Part shown: positions 43,801 through 52,942 of the stretch, one piece after another
Layout: every line of letters starts with the position of its first letter
How positions within the stretch are numbered: the first letter of the stretch is position 1
DNA from: Gemmatimonadaceae bacterium
Lineage (GTDB): Bacteria; Gemmatimonadota; Gemmatimonadetes; Gemmatimonadales; Gemmatimonadaceae
Length of the DNA stretch: 64,000 bases
Direction: 5' to 3'
NCBI GenBank assembly: GCA_011525845.1
Contig: WYBP01000002.1
Location: 90,178-154,177, forward strand
Notes under the pieces: generated by a model
Seen by the model: the letters and a program-made list of their open reading frames with translations, nothing else
The model's database searches: none
What the model was told of the DNA's origin: nothing
Translations under genes and position numbers: made by a program

Positions 43801-46800
43801 GAAGGACGACACGATCGGCGTGACCTTCGCCCGCGTGCGCCTGGATCCTGTCGGCGGGGACATCACGGCAGGCACGGTCACCTTCGACGGCCAGCTGGCG
43901 CTCGAGTCCTCACCCTTCGACGCGATCGTCGCCGTCGGCACGGCGGCGGTCGGCGGGCTCGCGAGCGGTGGCGGCCTCGACTCCCTTGGCGGCCGGCTCT
44001 CGGAGACCGTCTCCGGCACCAACGTGCTCGGTTTCAAGCTCGTCGATGCGACCGGTGCCTTCGATCCCTCCGGCGCCTTCGGCAACATCCGCCTCAACCT
44101 CCCGACCACGCCGACCTGGGACTCGCAGGGGATGCGGATCTCCGGCGCTGCGCCGGCGAACGTCGCCTTCGCGAAGTCGCGGTACGACGGGGCCACGGTC
44201 TCGTTCGAGAACGGCTTCGCGATGCGGCCGGGAGCGGGGCGCGTGACGGCCGGACGTGCACTGGTGAGGATGAACCAGTATCCGATCGCCTACCTCGAGC
44301 CGAGCGGCTGGCGCCTCGCGATCGCGGAGCTCGTCCAGACCGTGATTCCCGACACGCTCTTCCTGTTCGACAAGTGGAGCGCGTACGTCGTGCTGCGGGA
44401 CGCGCAGCGGCAGCTGCTCGTGGACGTGTCGGAGACGAACGAGGGCCCGCGCATCCGCACCCGGGAGGGCACGCCGGTCCGCATCGTGATCCCGGCGCTC
44501 AAGGGGAGCCGCCAGACCCCGCCCGCGGCGGCGATCTCGATGGACCTCACGCTCGCGCAGGGGAGTTGGCTGCCGCTCGCGGGCAGCATCAAGGCAATGG
44601 CCGCGGCCGGTCCGGACGACGACTTCAACGACCCCGACTTCCCGTTCGAGCTGGATTCCGTGGTCTACAACCAGGCGCGGGGCGCGGAGCCGGCCTTCTT
44701 CGTGCACGGTCGGATCGACCTCTTCCCGGGCGAGTTCCGCCCGATGAACGTGTCGTTGGCGATGCTCGGGGGTGGGGAGCTGCGGGCCAGCGCCGAACAG
44801 TCGTTCGTGGACTCCCTCCCGCTCGTGAACGGCTCGGCGCTCTTCAAGTTCCACATCGACACGCTGCGCTTCACGGCGCAGGGGAAGATCGGGCAGAGCT
44901 TCCAGTGGCGCGTGGAGACGCCGGGGCGGCTCGCCTACTACGACGTCGAGAAGCGCAAGGAATCGACGCTGGCGCGCGCCACCTTCCGGCTCTCCCCGGC
45001 CGAGGCGGCGCTGGTGAACTTCGCCGCGGCCGAGTCGCTGACGGTCATCCCGCTCCCCGGCGTGGACCTCCGCCTCGGCCGCGCGCGGGCGCCGCTCTTC
45101 CGCTGGGATTTCGTCCAGAAGCGGTTCGACTTCGAGCTGCTGTTCGACATCGGGATGCAGATCCCAGCGCTCGACAGCCTGATGCTCCCCGAGATCCGGG
45201 ACGTGAGCATCACGCCGCAGGGGATCCACATCCCCGCGTTCGAGATGAACTCGGTGCCCGTCGGTGCCCAGTCCGGGAACCCCTTCGTTTCGGAGGTCCG
45301 GCAGCTCCGCCTCGGCGGGTTCAGCGTGGCGGCGCTCGCGTACCGCGTGAGCGACTTCCGCTGGAACTGGTTCGCGAACGCGCCCCCGCCGCAGTTCAAC
45401 TTCGGCGTGGACCTCGAGTTCGGGATCGAGGACCTGCCGTCCTCGCTCGAGGGGCAGGCGGCGCGGATCTCGCTCCGCGCGCTCAATGTCGGCATCACCA
45501 ACGGGCGGTTCACCGGGTCGTTCGAGCCGATCCAGATCCCGGTGCCGATCCGCACGCCGGTGGCGGACATCCGGGGCGCCTACGGTTCGTTCGCCGTGGA
45601 GGCGGGGCAGGTGCCGGACATCCGCATCGGCCTCCTGGCGGACCTGCGCCTCCCCGACATGCTCGCCTGCCCGAACGAGGCGGCGCGGCGGGTGAACCTC
45701 TCGACGCCGAACGACACCCTCTTCCTCGCGAGCAACGGGACGCTCTTCGGCTCGATCCGGAACGTGATCCCGCAGTGCAACATGGGTCTCGGACCCTTCG
45801 ACCTGCAGTTCGGCACGAGCACCGTCCGTTTCGGCTATGACGCGCCGAGCCGGCAGGTGACGGCCGAGCTCGCGGCGGCGGTCACGCTGCGGGTGCCGAG
45901 CGCGACGCCGGGTGCGACGGTCTCGGCGACGGGCTCCATCGCAGTGGACCTCGTGCGCGGCCGGGTGAACGACGCCTCCATCGCGATCGACCAGCCCTTC
46001 TTCTTCGCGCCGGACACCGCGAACCCGTTCCTTAAGCTGATCGTGAGCCAGGCCTCGCTCACGCAGCGGGAGCTCCGGTTCGGTGCCACCGGCCAGATCC
46101 GCACGCCGGAGGGGGCCGGGGTAGACATCGCGTTCGAGAACGTCGCGTTCGACCTGAACCCCATCAAGCTGAAGAGCGGGCGCATCCGTCTCACGGCCGA
46201 CGCCGCGATCGGGATCGAGATCCCGGACAACGGGAACATGATGTTCGGCGTCTATCCCGTATCCGCGCCGCGCGGCACGACCGCCTCGGCGCGGCTCGTG
46301 CTCCCGAGCGGGGCGGTGATCGACAGCGCAGGCGTGCACATCAGCGGCACGGCGACGGCGACGCTGGCCTTCGGCGGCGAGACGTACGCGGCGCTCGTGA
46401 GCGAGTTCGCGAACGACTTCACGATCGCGTTCGGGAGCAAGGTCGGGATCGCGCGCGGCCGGATCAACCTGCGGGACACGGGCAACCAGCTCATCGCCTA
46501 CGCCGACTCGGCCGGGTTCTGGCCGGGGAACGTGTTCGCGGTGCTGCCGATCCCGGCGCGCCTGGGCATCCCGAGCGTGGACGTCGCGTACATCCAGCTC
46601 CGGAACCCCGCCGATACCTCGCAGCTCCTGATCGAGACCGAGTTCGGCGCGGAGACGGTGCGGCTGCGCACCTTGCCGGGCCAGCGGGTGCAGGTCGGGC
46701 TCCCGGCGCTGGCGAACGGCGGGCCGGTGCCGGTGATCCAAGCCGAGTTCGACCTGGTACTCAACTCGCGCACGATGCGGCCCGTCTCGGGGGCGCTGGC

Positions 46801-49800
46801 GGTGGAGGCGGCGCCGGGGCAGTCGCTGCTCCCGATCCAGGGCTCGCCCATCGCGATCACCCAGCTCGGCTTCCGCGCGGACACAGGCGGGTTCCGGCTG
46901 AAGGCCGGCGCCCGTGCGACGCTGCCCGGCCCGCTCGCGAACACCAGCCTCGTCTTCCGTGACATCGAGATCTCGGCACAGGGACTCACGGGTGAGGTGG
47001 AGCTCGGGCGGTACTCCACCATCTACGATCCGGGGCTCACGCCCATCGCCGAGGCGGCGCTGCTCGGCGACACGCTCAGCATCGCGTTCACGGGCGCGAT
47101 CCTCACGCTGGATGGCCCGAACACCGCCGTGCAGATCTCGGGCGGGATCCGATCCGCGCTGCTCAAGAACGCGGCGGGTGCGCCGCGCGTGATCCACCTG
47201 GGCGCGATGTTCGGCCCCAACGGCTTCAATGCCTCCGCCGACCTGAGCGATCCCGAGCAGCCGATCCCGATCGGTGTCGCCGAGCTGACGATCGAGAGCT
47301 CGCTGGGTCGGCCGGGACTCGCGATCATCGCGAACGCGCAGGAATTCTCGCTCACGATCGGCGGCTCGCTCCGCCTGCCGACCATCGCGCCTGGCTTCTC
47401 GCTGAGCGTCCGCGACTTCACGGTCGGGTCCGCCGGGGTGCGGATCCCGGATGTCTCGATTACCGCACCCGCCAACACGGCGGAGTTCGAGCTCTTCGGC
47501 GCGCGCTTCGCGCTCCAGGACTCCGTGGTGGCGGGTCAGCAGGTGGCACCCGCGATCGGGATCCAGGTGGTGCAGGGGGCCGTGCGGTTCGAGCTCTCCG
47601 GCTACATCACGCTCCTTCAGAACACCACGCGCTTCATCGGCCTCCGCTTCGGCACCGACGGCACCTTCTCGATCCAGGGCGCGAGCTTCCTGAGCCGGCC
47701 GATCGACATCATCCCCGACTACGTGCGCCTCACGCGCGCCGTGATCGCGAACAACCAGTTCGAGCTCGGCGGGGACGTGAAGCTCCCCGCGCCGTTCACG
47801 ACACAGGCGCCGCAACAGCTCACGCTCCGCATCTCGCCGCAGGGGCAGGTCACCGGCGGCGGGCGCGTGGTGGTGATCAGCGAACCCGAGGGGATGGCCA
47901 CCGCGCGGACCATCCTGCGGACGGGTGTCGCGGCCTTCCACCTGCGGCACCTCGACTTCGCGATCGACTTCCAGACGCAGGCGAACAATGCCGTCTCCGT
48001 GGTCGCGGACATCTACATCCAGGAGAAACAGAGCAACCTGCTGCGCTTCGGGAGCGTCAACGGCGGCACCGTGAACCCCGGGCTCCGGGTGGCGCTGAAC
48101 GGCGACGTCACGTTCGGCGGCATCGACATGCCGGGTCCGATCGCGATCGACCTCGACCCGGTGAAGCTCACCTTCACCCGCATCACCTCGCAGACCACCG
48201 CGACCGGCTTCGAGGTGGCGATCAACGGCAGCCTTGGCCTCAAGCTCGACGGGGCGAGCGGGAGCCTCTCCTTCACGAACCTCGGCTTCACCTCCGCCGG
48301 CGAGATCAAGGTCAACACCGCGCGGATCGACGGCGGCACCTTCACGATCCAGAACACGGTGAAGGTCATCGTCGGGCAGATCGCGTGGGGTCAGGCCGAC
48401 ACCAGCATCTGGGTGCCGAAGGCACTCCCGCCCCTGTCGGACGGGAACGTGACGGTGGACAGCGTGCAGGTGGATGTCTCGAGCTTCCTGAGCCTCGGGG
48501 CGCAGGTCGAGATCGCGGACGTCTTCAAGGGTGGGGTGCGGCGGTTCCTCGTCTACGTGCAGACGGACCAGACGACGCACCTGCTGATCGACCGCCTGCA
48601 GGTCCAGATCCCGGACGTGATCGACTTCGTCGGGTCGTTCAAATACGACCAGCTCGCCGACGGGTTCGAGATGGCGCTCGCCGCGCGCGGGAACCTGCTG
48701 AGCAAGTTCGAGATCGCGATGGTGGGGGTGATGGGGAAGCGGGGCGACCAGTTCCGGGCCGGCCTCTTCCTGCGCTCGAGCGTGATCGTTCCGATCATCC
48801 CGGGCATCGTCACGCTCACGGGGGTCGGCGGCGGGCTCTTCATCAATCCGACGGCGAACGACCTCGCGCTGGTGCAGGGGATCGCCGGCTTCAGCGGCCC
48901 TTCGGCGAACCGGATCGGGATGCCGCCGGCGGGCGCGTTCGCGGTGATGCTCTACGCCTCGGTCGACATCGGTGGTACCGCCGGCGCCGCGGTCGCGTCC
49001 GGACGCGCGATGGTGACCATCACCGACCAGGCGTTCCAGCTCAACGTGGCCGCGACCTTCCTCAACCGGAAGGACGAGATCACCGGCGACCTCGCGCTGC
49101 AGGTGGGGTGGGTGCCCGCGGTGTACGTGCGCGGTGACGTCTCGCTCAAGATCGACATCAAGAAGCAGGTCTCGGGCACGGCACAGGTGCAGTTCTTCGC
49201 CGGGAGCAACCAGTTCGCGGTGAAGGGCGACGTCAGCATGACGATCGTCGAGGTGATCCAGTCGACGGCCCAGGTGATCATCGTGCCGAGTGGGTTCACG
49301 GCGAGGGTCGGGTTCCATGTGGGGGTGAAGACCTCGGTGGTGGAGGTCGGCGTCTCGGCGCTGATGCGGGTCTACTCGCGCCCGTCGACCAACGACCTGG
49401 GCGCGTACGTGAAGCTCGACGGCACCGTGAAGGCCTTCGGCATCGGGGCGCAGATCACGCTGATCGGCGCGCTGGTGGTGAACCCGGAGTTCGCGATCTA
49501 TGCTCAGGGCACCGCACAGGTGATCGGGATCGACGCGCTGCGGTTCGACGCGTGGGTGCAGTACACGTCGCGGGGGCCGGCGGCGGGGATCGGCCAGAAC
49601 GAGGAGCTCGCGGCCGTGATCGCGAACGCCGAGGCGGTCGCGGCAGCGCTCGAGGCCGAGGCGAACCAGATCCTCGCCGGGATCGACGCTGCGGCGCAGG
49701 AACGGGCGCGGACGCCGATCGCGGTGTCGCAGGCGAGCCTCGAGGCGGCGTACCGGAACTTCCAGCGGTGGAACTGGGCGGAGATGCTCGTGCTCTGGGG

Positions 49801-52800
49801 CGGGTTCCGCGCGGGCGAGGGGAACCTGCGTGGTGGTCTGATCCCGCTGGGCGCGACGGACTCGTACGTGGGCTTCTACGAGCGCGTGCTCTCGAACGGC
49901 GACGCGGCGGCGGACACCGCCATCGTGAGGCAGCGGCGCGAGGAGGCCATGCAGAAGCTCGCGGTCATCAACGACCGGCGCGCGGGGGTCGAGGAACGCA
50001 TCCGTGCCCTGCGCCTGCAGCTCGACGAGAGTGAGGCGGCCGCGGCGTTCGTGCCGCCGGCCGATCCGGTGCAGCAGTGGGACGCAGGCAACCCGACGTT
50101 CGTCCCCGGCCCTGCGGGCCCGGACGGCAAGCCGACGCTCGTGCTCGCGGGTGCACCGACCTTCGTGCTGGACGACCAGCTGGCCGGGGCGGCGCAGGCG
50201 GCGATGACGGCCGCGCAGGCCGCGACCGCCGCGCGCGCGCCGGCGCTCCGCGCACAGCTCGCGGCGGTGGAGGCCGGGTTGGCGACGGTGATCGCCGCCA
50301 CCACGGCGAGCGATCCGAGCTCCTTCGCCAGCTATGCGAGGGTGCACAGCGACGCGGTGGAAGCGATCGAGCACCAGCACGCCGCGAACGTGGATTTCCG
50401 GATGCGTCGGCGGAACTGGGCGCAGACCCGCCTCGACACGCTGGCGCAGGAACGCGCCGGGGTGGTGCAGCGCCTGAACGACCGGCTCAGCGCGATCGCA
50501 GCGTTCCAGAACGCCAACTCGACCACTGCGTGGGTGAGGAGCAACGGCACGGCCGTGGAGCTCGACTCGCTCGCGGCGCATCGCGCGCGGTACCTGAGTG
50601 CGTGGGCCAACGACCCGAGCATCCTGGCCGCATACCAGACCGCCGCCGCGGACTTCCGGGCGCAGCGCACCTCGAGCGCCAGTGCCTTGCGCACCGATCC
50701 GTCCAACGCGTCCGCGGCCGGGACGCTGGCGAACGTGGTCACCTTCTTCCAGACGCAGGCGGTGAACTACGGGCTGCGGAACTGGTGGGAGGTGGCGAGC
50801 GTGGGGCTCACCGCCGCGCGTGACGGCGCGCAGGTCCTCGTCGACCAGGCGAACAACGAGGCCCAGCCCGTCATCCGCGCCATGCGCGACATGCACGCGA
50901 ACATCACTTCGCAGCTCGCCGAACTGAACAACCGGCAGGCCGAGCTCTACGGGGTGCTGTACGACCTGTACGACGGCTACCTCAGCACCTACGGCAGCGC
51001 CGACGCGACCGGCCAGCAGTACCTGGCGCGCAAGGCGGTCCTCGCCGAGATGCTGCAGGCGCCGCGCGTGACGAACCCGACCGTCACCGTCACCGACTTC
51101 GGCTACCTCTCCTCCATCCGTACGACCTGGTCGGGCACGCATCCGCGCGGGGTCTACGAGTACCTGATCCAGGACGGCGACGACTCCCTCTTCACCGTCG
51201 GCGCGCAGGGTGACACGCGCCGCTGGATGTACACGGTCCTCCCGGCCGGCGGGCGATTCGCACGTGCGCAGGTGGTCTCCGTGCGCGGCGGCGCCGGGCT
51301 CACGGGCAGCACCACCACACCCTATGCCGTCACCTTCCGGCAGGGCTCCTCCTCCAACCCCGTCACGCAGGTCGCGACGCCGCCGGTGGACCTCACCGCG
51401 CCTACCGCGCCGATCGTCTCGTTCAACGGCCTGCGCGGCATCGCCAACACATCGGGCGAGACGGAGTACTGGACGGGCGACGCCACGCGCATCCCCGTAC
51501 GGTGGTCCGCCACGGACGCCGAGAGCGGGATCGCCGAGTACGAGTACCGGGTCGTCACCTATGACCTGCCGTCGCCGCCGCGGAACACCTACTCGGGCCT
51601 CGGCGTGGGGATGATGCTCACGCCGATGATCCCCACGCCGCTCACGCAATGGGCGAGCGCGGGGGGCCGCACCTCGATGACGATCCAGGGCCTCACGCTC
51701 CCGCCGAACCGCCTCATCTCGGTGGAGGTCCGCGCGAAGAACGGCGCGGGGCTCACCGGCGCGGCGAACGGCTCGCCCACGCTCCGCTACGATCCCACGC
51801 CGCCCGCCTTCCCGGCCGGTGCCACGCTCGCGTACGGCGGTCGTACCTACTTCGCACCTGCCTTCTTCGTGATCGGCGGCATGCTCCCCCCGCTCCAGCC
51901 CGCCTGCCAGGTGATCGCGACGTTCGGCGCCTCGACGCCGCAGCCGGTCTGGAACGGCCGTCTCGTGACGGTCACGCCGAACAACGTCGTCGTCGGTGGC
52001 GGGGCACAGGCGAGCCTCCTGCTCGGACTCCCCACGGCGACCGACGGTGAGACCGGGGTCGCCGCGTATCACTACCGCGTCGACGCTGCGGCGCCGACCG
52101 GACCGGTGCCTACCGATGGATGGACGCCGATCCCGGTCGGCGGCACGAGCTTCACCGCGACCGGTCCGCAGATGCTCTACGGCCAGCCGCGCTGGGTCTC
52201 CCTCGTGGCCGAGAACGGCGCCGGTGGCCGCTCCGCGCCGATCGTCTACGGCCCGGTCACGGTCGCGGACCCCACGGGGCCGAACGCGCCGTCCTTCTGC
52301 GCTGACATCTCGTCCACCGGCTTTGTCGCCTACATGCACACGCCGTCGGTGGACGCCGAGACGGGCGTGCGCGGCTACCAGATGCGGGTGCGTGGGCCCA
52401 CGGGCGCGATCGTCCGCGACTTCCCGGCCGGAACGGCGGTCGACTGGCCAGCCAACCAGGCAGCCGCCGGTCAGGGCTTCCGGCTCGCCAACGCCTCGGC
52501 GAGCACGCAGACGACGATCGCCAGCATCGGCACGGCGTCCACCGGGGGTCGCCACATCGTGGAGTTGCGCGCCGTGAACGGCAGCGGTGCGTTCGGTGAC
52601 GTCGCCCGGAGCGGCGAGGTGTTGGTCGACTTCTCGCCGCCGCCGATGGCGGGCGTCTCCTCCTCCTGGCGCGGATTCGTGGCGACGCTCACGCTCTCGA
52701 TCGCGGACGATCCGGAGAGCGGGATCGCGGGCGTCGACGTCGCCTTCGGCACCTCGCCGTCCGACCCGACGCTCACGGGATCGACCGCCGGACTCGTGAT

Positions 52801-52942
52801 CCCGTACACGACCGTGACCGCGGGCGTCGGCGTGACGAACGTGCAGATGTCCGTGGGCACCTCGTCGCCCCTCTACGCCTACGTGCGCGTGCGGAACGGC
52901 AAGGGCCTCTCGAGCGCGCCGACCGTGGCGAGGATCCGCTGA
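40817..52942 (+). CDS. Giant exported repeat protein (~4,000 residues), TANFOR-like N-terminus
   Basis: A protein of 4041 residues from GTG 40817, or 4015 from ATG 40895. The second start gives a textbook signal peptide (MRVVTAILAAAIGASGTVAA); the first has a TAnnnT box before it. After export come an N-terminal region reading like TANFOR-type proteins (NPSPYLSDWE, IPEGNYRACARVL, FQPDPPQLVMPRDGD) and a long beta-rich core with a Lys/Glu-rich patch near nt 43440. The core holds two ~737-residue super-repeats. A helical stretch follows (nt ~49590-51060). The tail has FN3/Ig-like units with ESGIAEYEYRV-type phrases. No catalytic motif was found. It starts a row of five overlapping genes. Confidence 0.85.
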   Translation: MNHSTGRVPRRHSGEGDLDRRPAARLMRVVTAILAAAIGASGTVAAQSPDWNAILTIAPNPSPYLSDWERVPSTALLSLTYTGTATVDYRVRVTLTSTERGLIGSSESPSSTVAGGPASFLYNARDAVFDWTTVSRNQAITDGAIRTGQIPEGNYRACARVLVGAAGTQAAEACADFSIFQPDPPQLVMPRDGDVVVAAQPFFQWTPVLAPPTVPLRYEVTVVEMIGSQLPRTALEANIPVYREVQGTPFLIYPIDALPLERTKRYAWRVRAVDDAGQQLFRDGAQSEIWSFEMSDDLLERVGSTKDLPDTLVLLPGVAQLTGVKRARLRTSETEVTIDGELQLEFLGGLSEKTQLVRASGLRAGFRGDELTLLAGRVEAAMPEAAIPESLRGFVTFAPLVFTPQTGFRATASLKLPGRAAVPLTGAVQLTGGGLYGRLEGGATGATGATIASVGRAPVQYAATAARLTFPEGRLELQGQVRLFEQDIACASTGALEGGVVMLPVYCEPGSGFRPDPSSPRSLLTFGTLGGTLAADFLTDTLGTDLRAPASFSVMGDANRTCALDFTMVFRRDAIAREDEQSRCAVGEAVADYGWVKLALSNLRITRLEYDPGATLIWRVLVDLVPSVRNADNLQLATIRDVALTLDGVNLPSTSSDAPGTSTSGIVELAEVGVVPRTMGFRGGLVPYSRWLSGTDPGLEWGSGTSWIRFPYIGSASSDCLNGVPFEVDTLVIKAGRLDAALKEKRWEGGCRLHAAVDLQLRVISVGGRVAIALDETPRVTELPSITGDALTWNSNTWSIEEYANGTDASPLSGDLRLTPRGRIRGEVQGFAPSWGEFNLRFAKLKLAGGDLALGVDTAGAQTAVYDGPVVVTVEKVDETKKEEPKKDEEKKETTAADVAEGAAGFLGGLFGGAGDVATAEARIDYLGKRLLDGNVPLKGPFKIQVGFVTFILSAATLDTTGLLVDGRHRTIVKKTTGTTKAATEGKPAETSYETKDDTIGVTFARVRLDPVGGDITAGTVTFDGQLALESSPFDAIVAVGTAAVGGLASGGGLDSLGGRLSETVSGTNVLGFKLVDATGAFDPSGAFGNIRLNLPTTPTWDSQGMRISGAAPANVAFAKSRYDGATVSFENGFAMRPGAGRVTAGRALVRMNQYPIAYLEPSGWRLAIAELVQTVIPDTLFLFDKWSAYVVLRDAQRQLLVDVSETNEGPRIRTREGTPVRIVIPALKGSRQTPPAAAISMDLTLAQGSWLPLAGSIKAMAAAGPDDDFNDPDFPFELDSVVYNQARGAEPAFFVHGRIDLFPGEFRPMNVSLAMLGGGELRASAEQSFVDSLPLVNGSALFKFHIDTLRFTAQGKIGQSFQWRVETPGRLAYYDVEKRKESTLARATFRLSPAEAALVNFAAAESLTVIPLPGVDLRLGRARAPLFRWDFVQKRFDFELLFDIGMQIPALDSLMLPEIRDVSITPQGIHIPAFEMNSVPVGAQSGNPFVSEVRQLRLGGFSVAALAYRVSDFRWNWFANAPPPQFNFGVDLEFGIEDLPSSLEGQAARISLRALNVGITNGRFTGSFEPIQIPVPIRTPVADIRGAYGSFAVEAGQVPDIRIGLLADLRLPDMLACPNEAARRVNLSTPNDTLFLASNGTLFGSIRNVIPQCNMGLGPFDLQFGTSTVRFGYDAPSRQVTAELAAAVTLRVPSATPGATVSATGSIAVDLVRGRVNDASIAIDQPFFFAPDTANPFLKLIVSQASLTQRELRFGATGQIRTPEGAGVDIAFENVAFDLNPIKLKSGRIRLTADAAIGIEIPDNGNMMFGVYPVSAPRGTTASARLVLPSGAVIDSAGVHISGTATATLAFGGETYAALVSEFANDFTIAFGSKVGIARGRINLRDTGNQLIAYADSAGFWPGNVFAVLPIPARLGIPSVDVAYIQLRNPADTSQLLIETEFGAETVRLRTLPGQRVQVGLPALANGGPVPVIQAEFDLVLNSRTMRPVSGALAVEAAPGQSLLPIQGSPIAITQLGFRADTGGFRLKAGARATLPGPLANTSLVFRDIEISAQGLTGEVELGRYSTIYDPGLTPIAEAALLGDTLSIAFTGAILTLDGPNTAVQISGGIRSALLKNAAGAPRVIHLGAMFGPNGFNASADLSDPEQPIPIGVAELTIESSLGRPGLAIIANAQEFSLTIGGSLRLPTIAPGFSLSVRDFTVGSAGVRIPDVSITAPANTAEFELFGARFALQDSVVAGQQVAPAIGIQVVQGAVRFELSGYITLLQNTTRFIGLRFGTDGTFSIQGASFLSRPIDIIPDYVRLTRAVIANNQFELGGDVKLPAPFTTQAPQQLTLRISPQGQVTGGGRVVVISEPEGMATARTILRTGVAAFHLRHLDFAIDFQTQANNAVSVVADIYIQEKQSNLLRFGSVNGGTVNPGLRVALNGDVTFGGIDMPGPIAIDLDPVKLTFTRITSQTTATGFEVAINGSLGLKLDGASGSLSFTNLGFTSAGEIKVNTARIDGGTFTIQNTVKVIVGQIAWGQADTSIWVPKALPPLSDGNVTVDSVQVDVSSFLSLGAQVEIADVFKGGVRRFLVYVQTDQTTHLLIDRLQVQIPDVIDFVGSFKYDQLADGFEMALAARGNLLSKFEIAMVGVMGKRGDQFRAGLFLRSSVIVPIIPGIVTLTGVGGGLFINPTANDLALVQGIAGFSGPSANRIGMPPAGAFAVMLYASVDIGGTAGAAVASGRAMVTITDQAFQLNVAATFLNRKDEITGDLALQVGWVPAVYVRGDVSLKIDIKKQVSGTAQVQFFAGSNQFAVKGDVSMTIVEVIQSTAQVIIVPSGFTARVGFHVGVKTSVVEVGVSALMRVYSRPSTNDLGAYVKLDGTVKAFGIGAQITLIGALVVNPEFAIYAQGTAQVIGIDALRFDAWVQYTSRGPAAGIGQNEELAAVIANAEAVAAALEAEANQILAGIDAAAQERARTPIAVSQASLEAAYRNFQRWNWAEMLVLWGGFRAGEGNLRGGLIPLGATDSYVGFYERVLSNGDAAADTAIVRQRREEAMQKLAVINDRRAGVEERIRALRLQLDESEAAAAFVPPADPVQQWDAGNPTFVPGPAGPDGKPTLVLAGAPTFVLDDQLAGAAQAAMTAAQAATAARAPALRAQLAAVEAGLATVIAATTASDPSSFASYARVHSDAVEAIEHQHAANVDFRMRRRNWAQTRLDTLAQERAGVVQRLNDRLSAIAAFQNANSTTAWVRSNGTAVELDSLAAHRARYLSAWANDPSILAAYQTAAADFRAQRTSSASALRTDPSNASAAGTLANVVTFFQTQAVNYGLRNWWEVASVGLTAARDGAQVLVDQANNEAQPVIRAMRDMHANITSQLAELNNRQAELYGVLYDLYDGYLSTYGSADATGQQYLARKAVLAEMLQAPRVTNPTVTVTDFGYLSSIRTTWSGTHPRGVYEYLIQDGDDSLFTVGAQGDTRRWMYTVLPAGGRFARAQVVSVRGGAGLTGSTTTPYAVTFRQGSSSNPVTQVATPPVDLTAPTAPIVSFNGLRGIANTSGETEYWTGDATRIPVRWSATDAESGIAEYEYRVVTYDLPSPPRNTYSGLGVGMMLTPMIPTPLTQWASAGGRTSMTIQGLTLPPNRLISVEVRAKNGAGLTGAANGSPTLRYDPTPPAFPAGATLAYGGRTYFAPAFFVIGGMLPPLQPACQVIATFGASTPQPVWNGRLVTVTPNNVVVGGGAQASLLLGLPTATDGETGVAAYHYRVDAAAPTGPVPTDGWTPIPVGGTSFTATGPQMLYGQPRWVSLVAENGAGGRSAPIVYGPVTVADPTGPNAPSFCADISSTGFVAYMHTPSVDAETGVRGYQMRVRGPTGAIVRDFPAGTAVDWPANQAAAGQGFRLANASASTQTTIASIGTASTGGRHIVELRAVNGSGAFGDVARSGEVLVDFSPPPMAGVSSSWRGFVATLTLSIADDPESGIAGVDVAFGTSPSDPTLTGSTAGLVIPYTTVTAGVGVTNVQMSVGTSSPLYAYVRVRNGKGLSSAPTVARIR
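44285..48700 (+). repeat. Two tandem ~737-residue super-repeats in the giant protein
   Basis: Landmarks recur at the same spacing. IAYLEPSGW (nt 44285) matches IAYADSAGF (nt 46493), an offset of 736 codons. IRDVSITPQGIHIP (nt 45194) matches VRDFTVGSAGVRIP (nt 47408), an offset of 738 codons. Within the first landmark block about 115 residues align (RTREGTPVRIVIPAL with RTLPGQRVQVGLPAL). The right edge is estimated. Confidence 0.6.
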
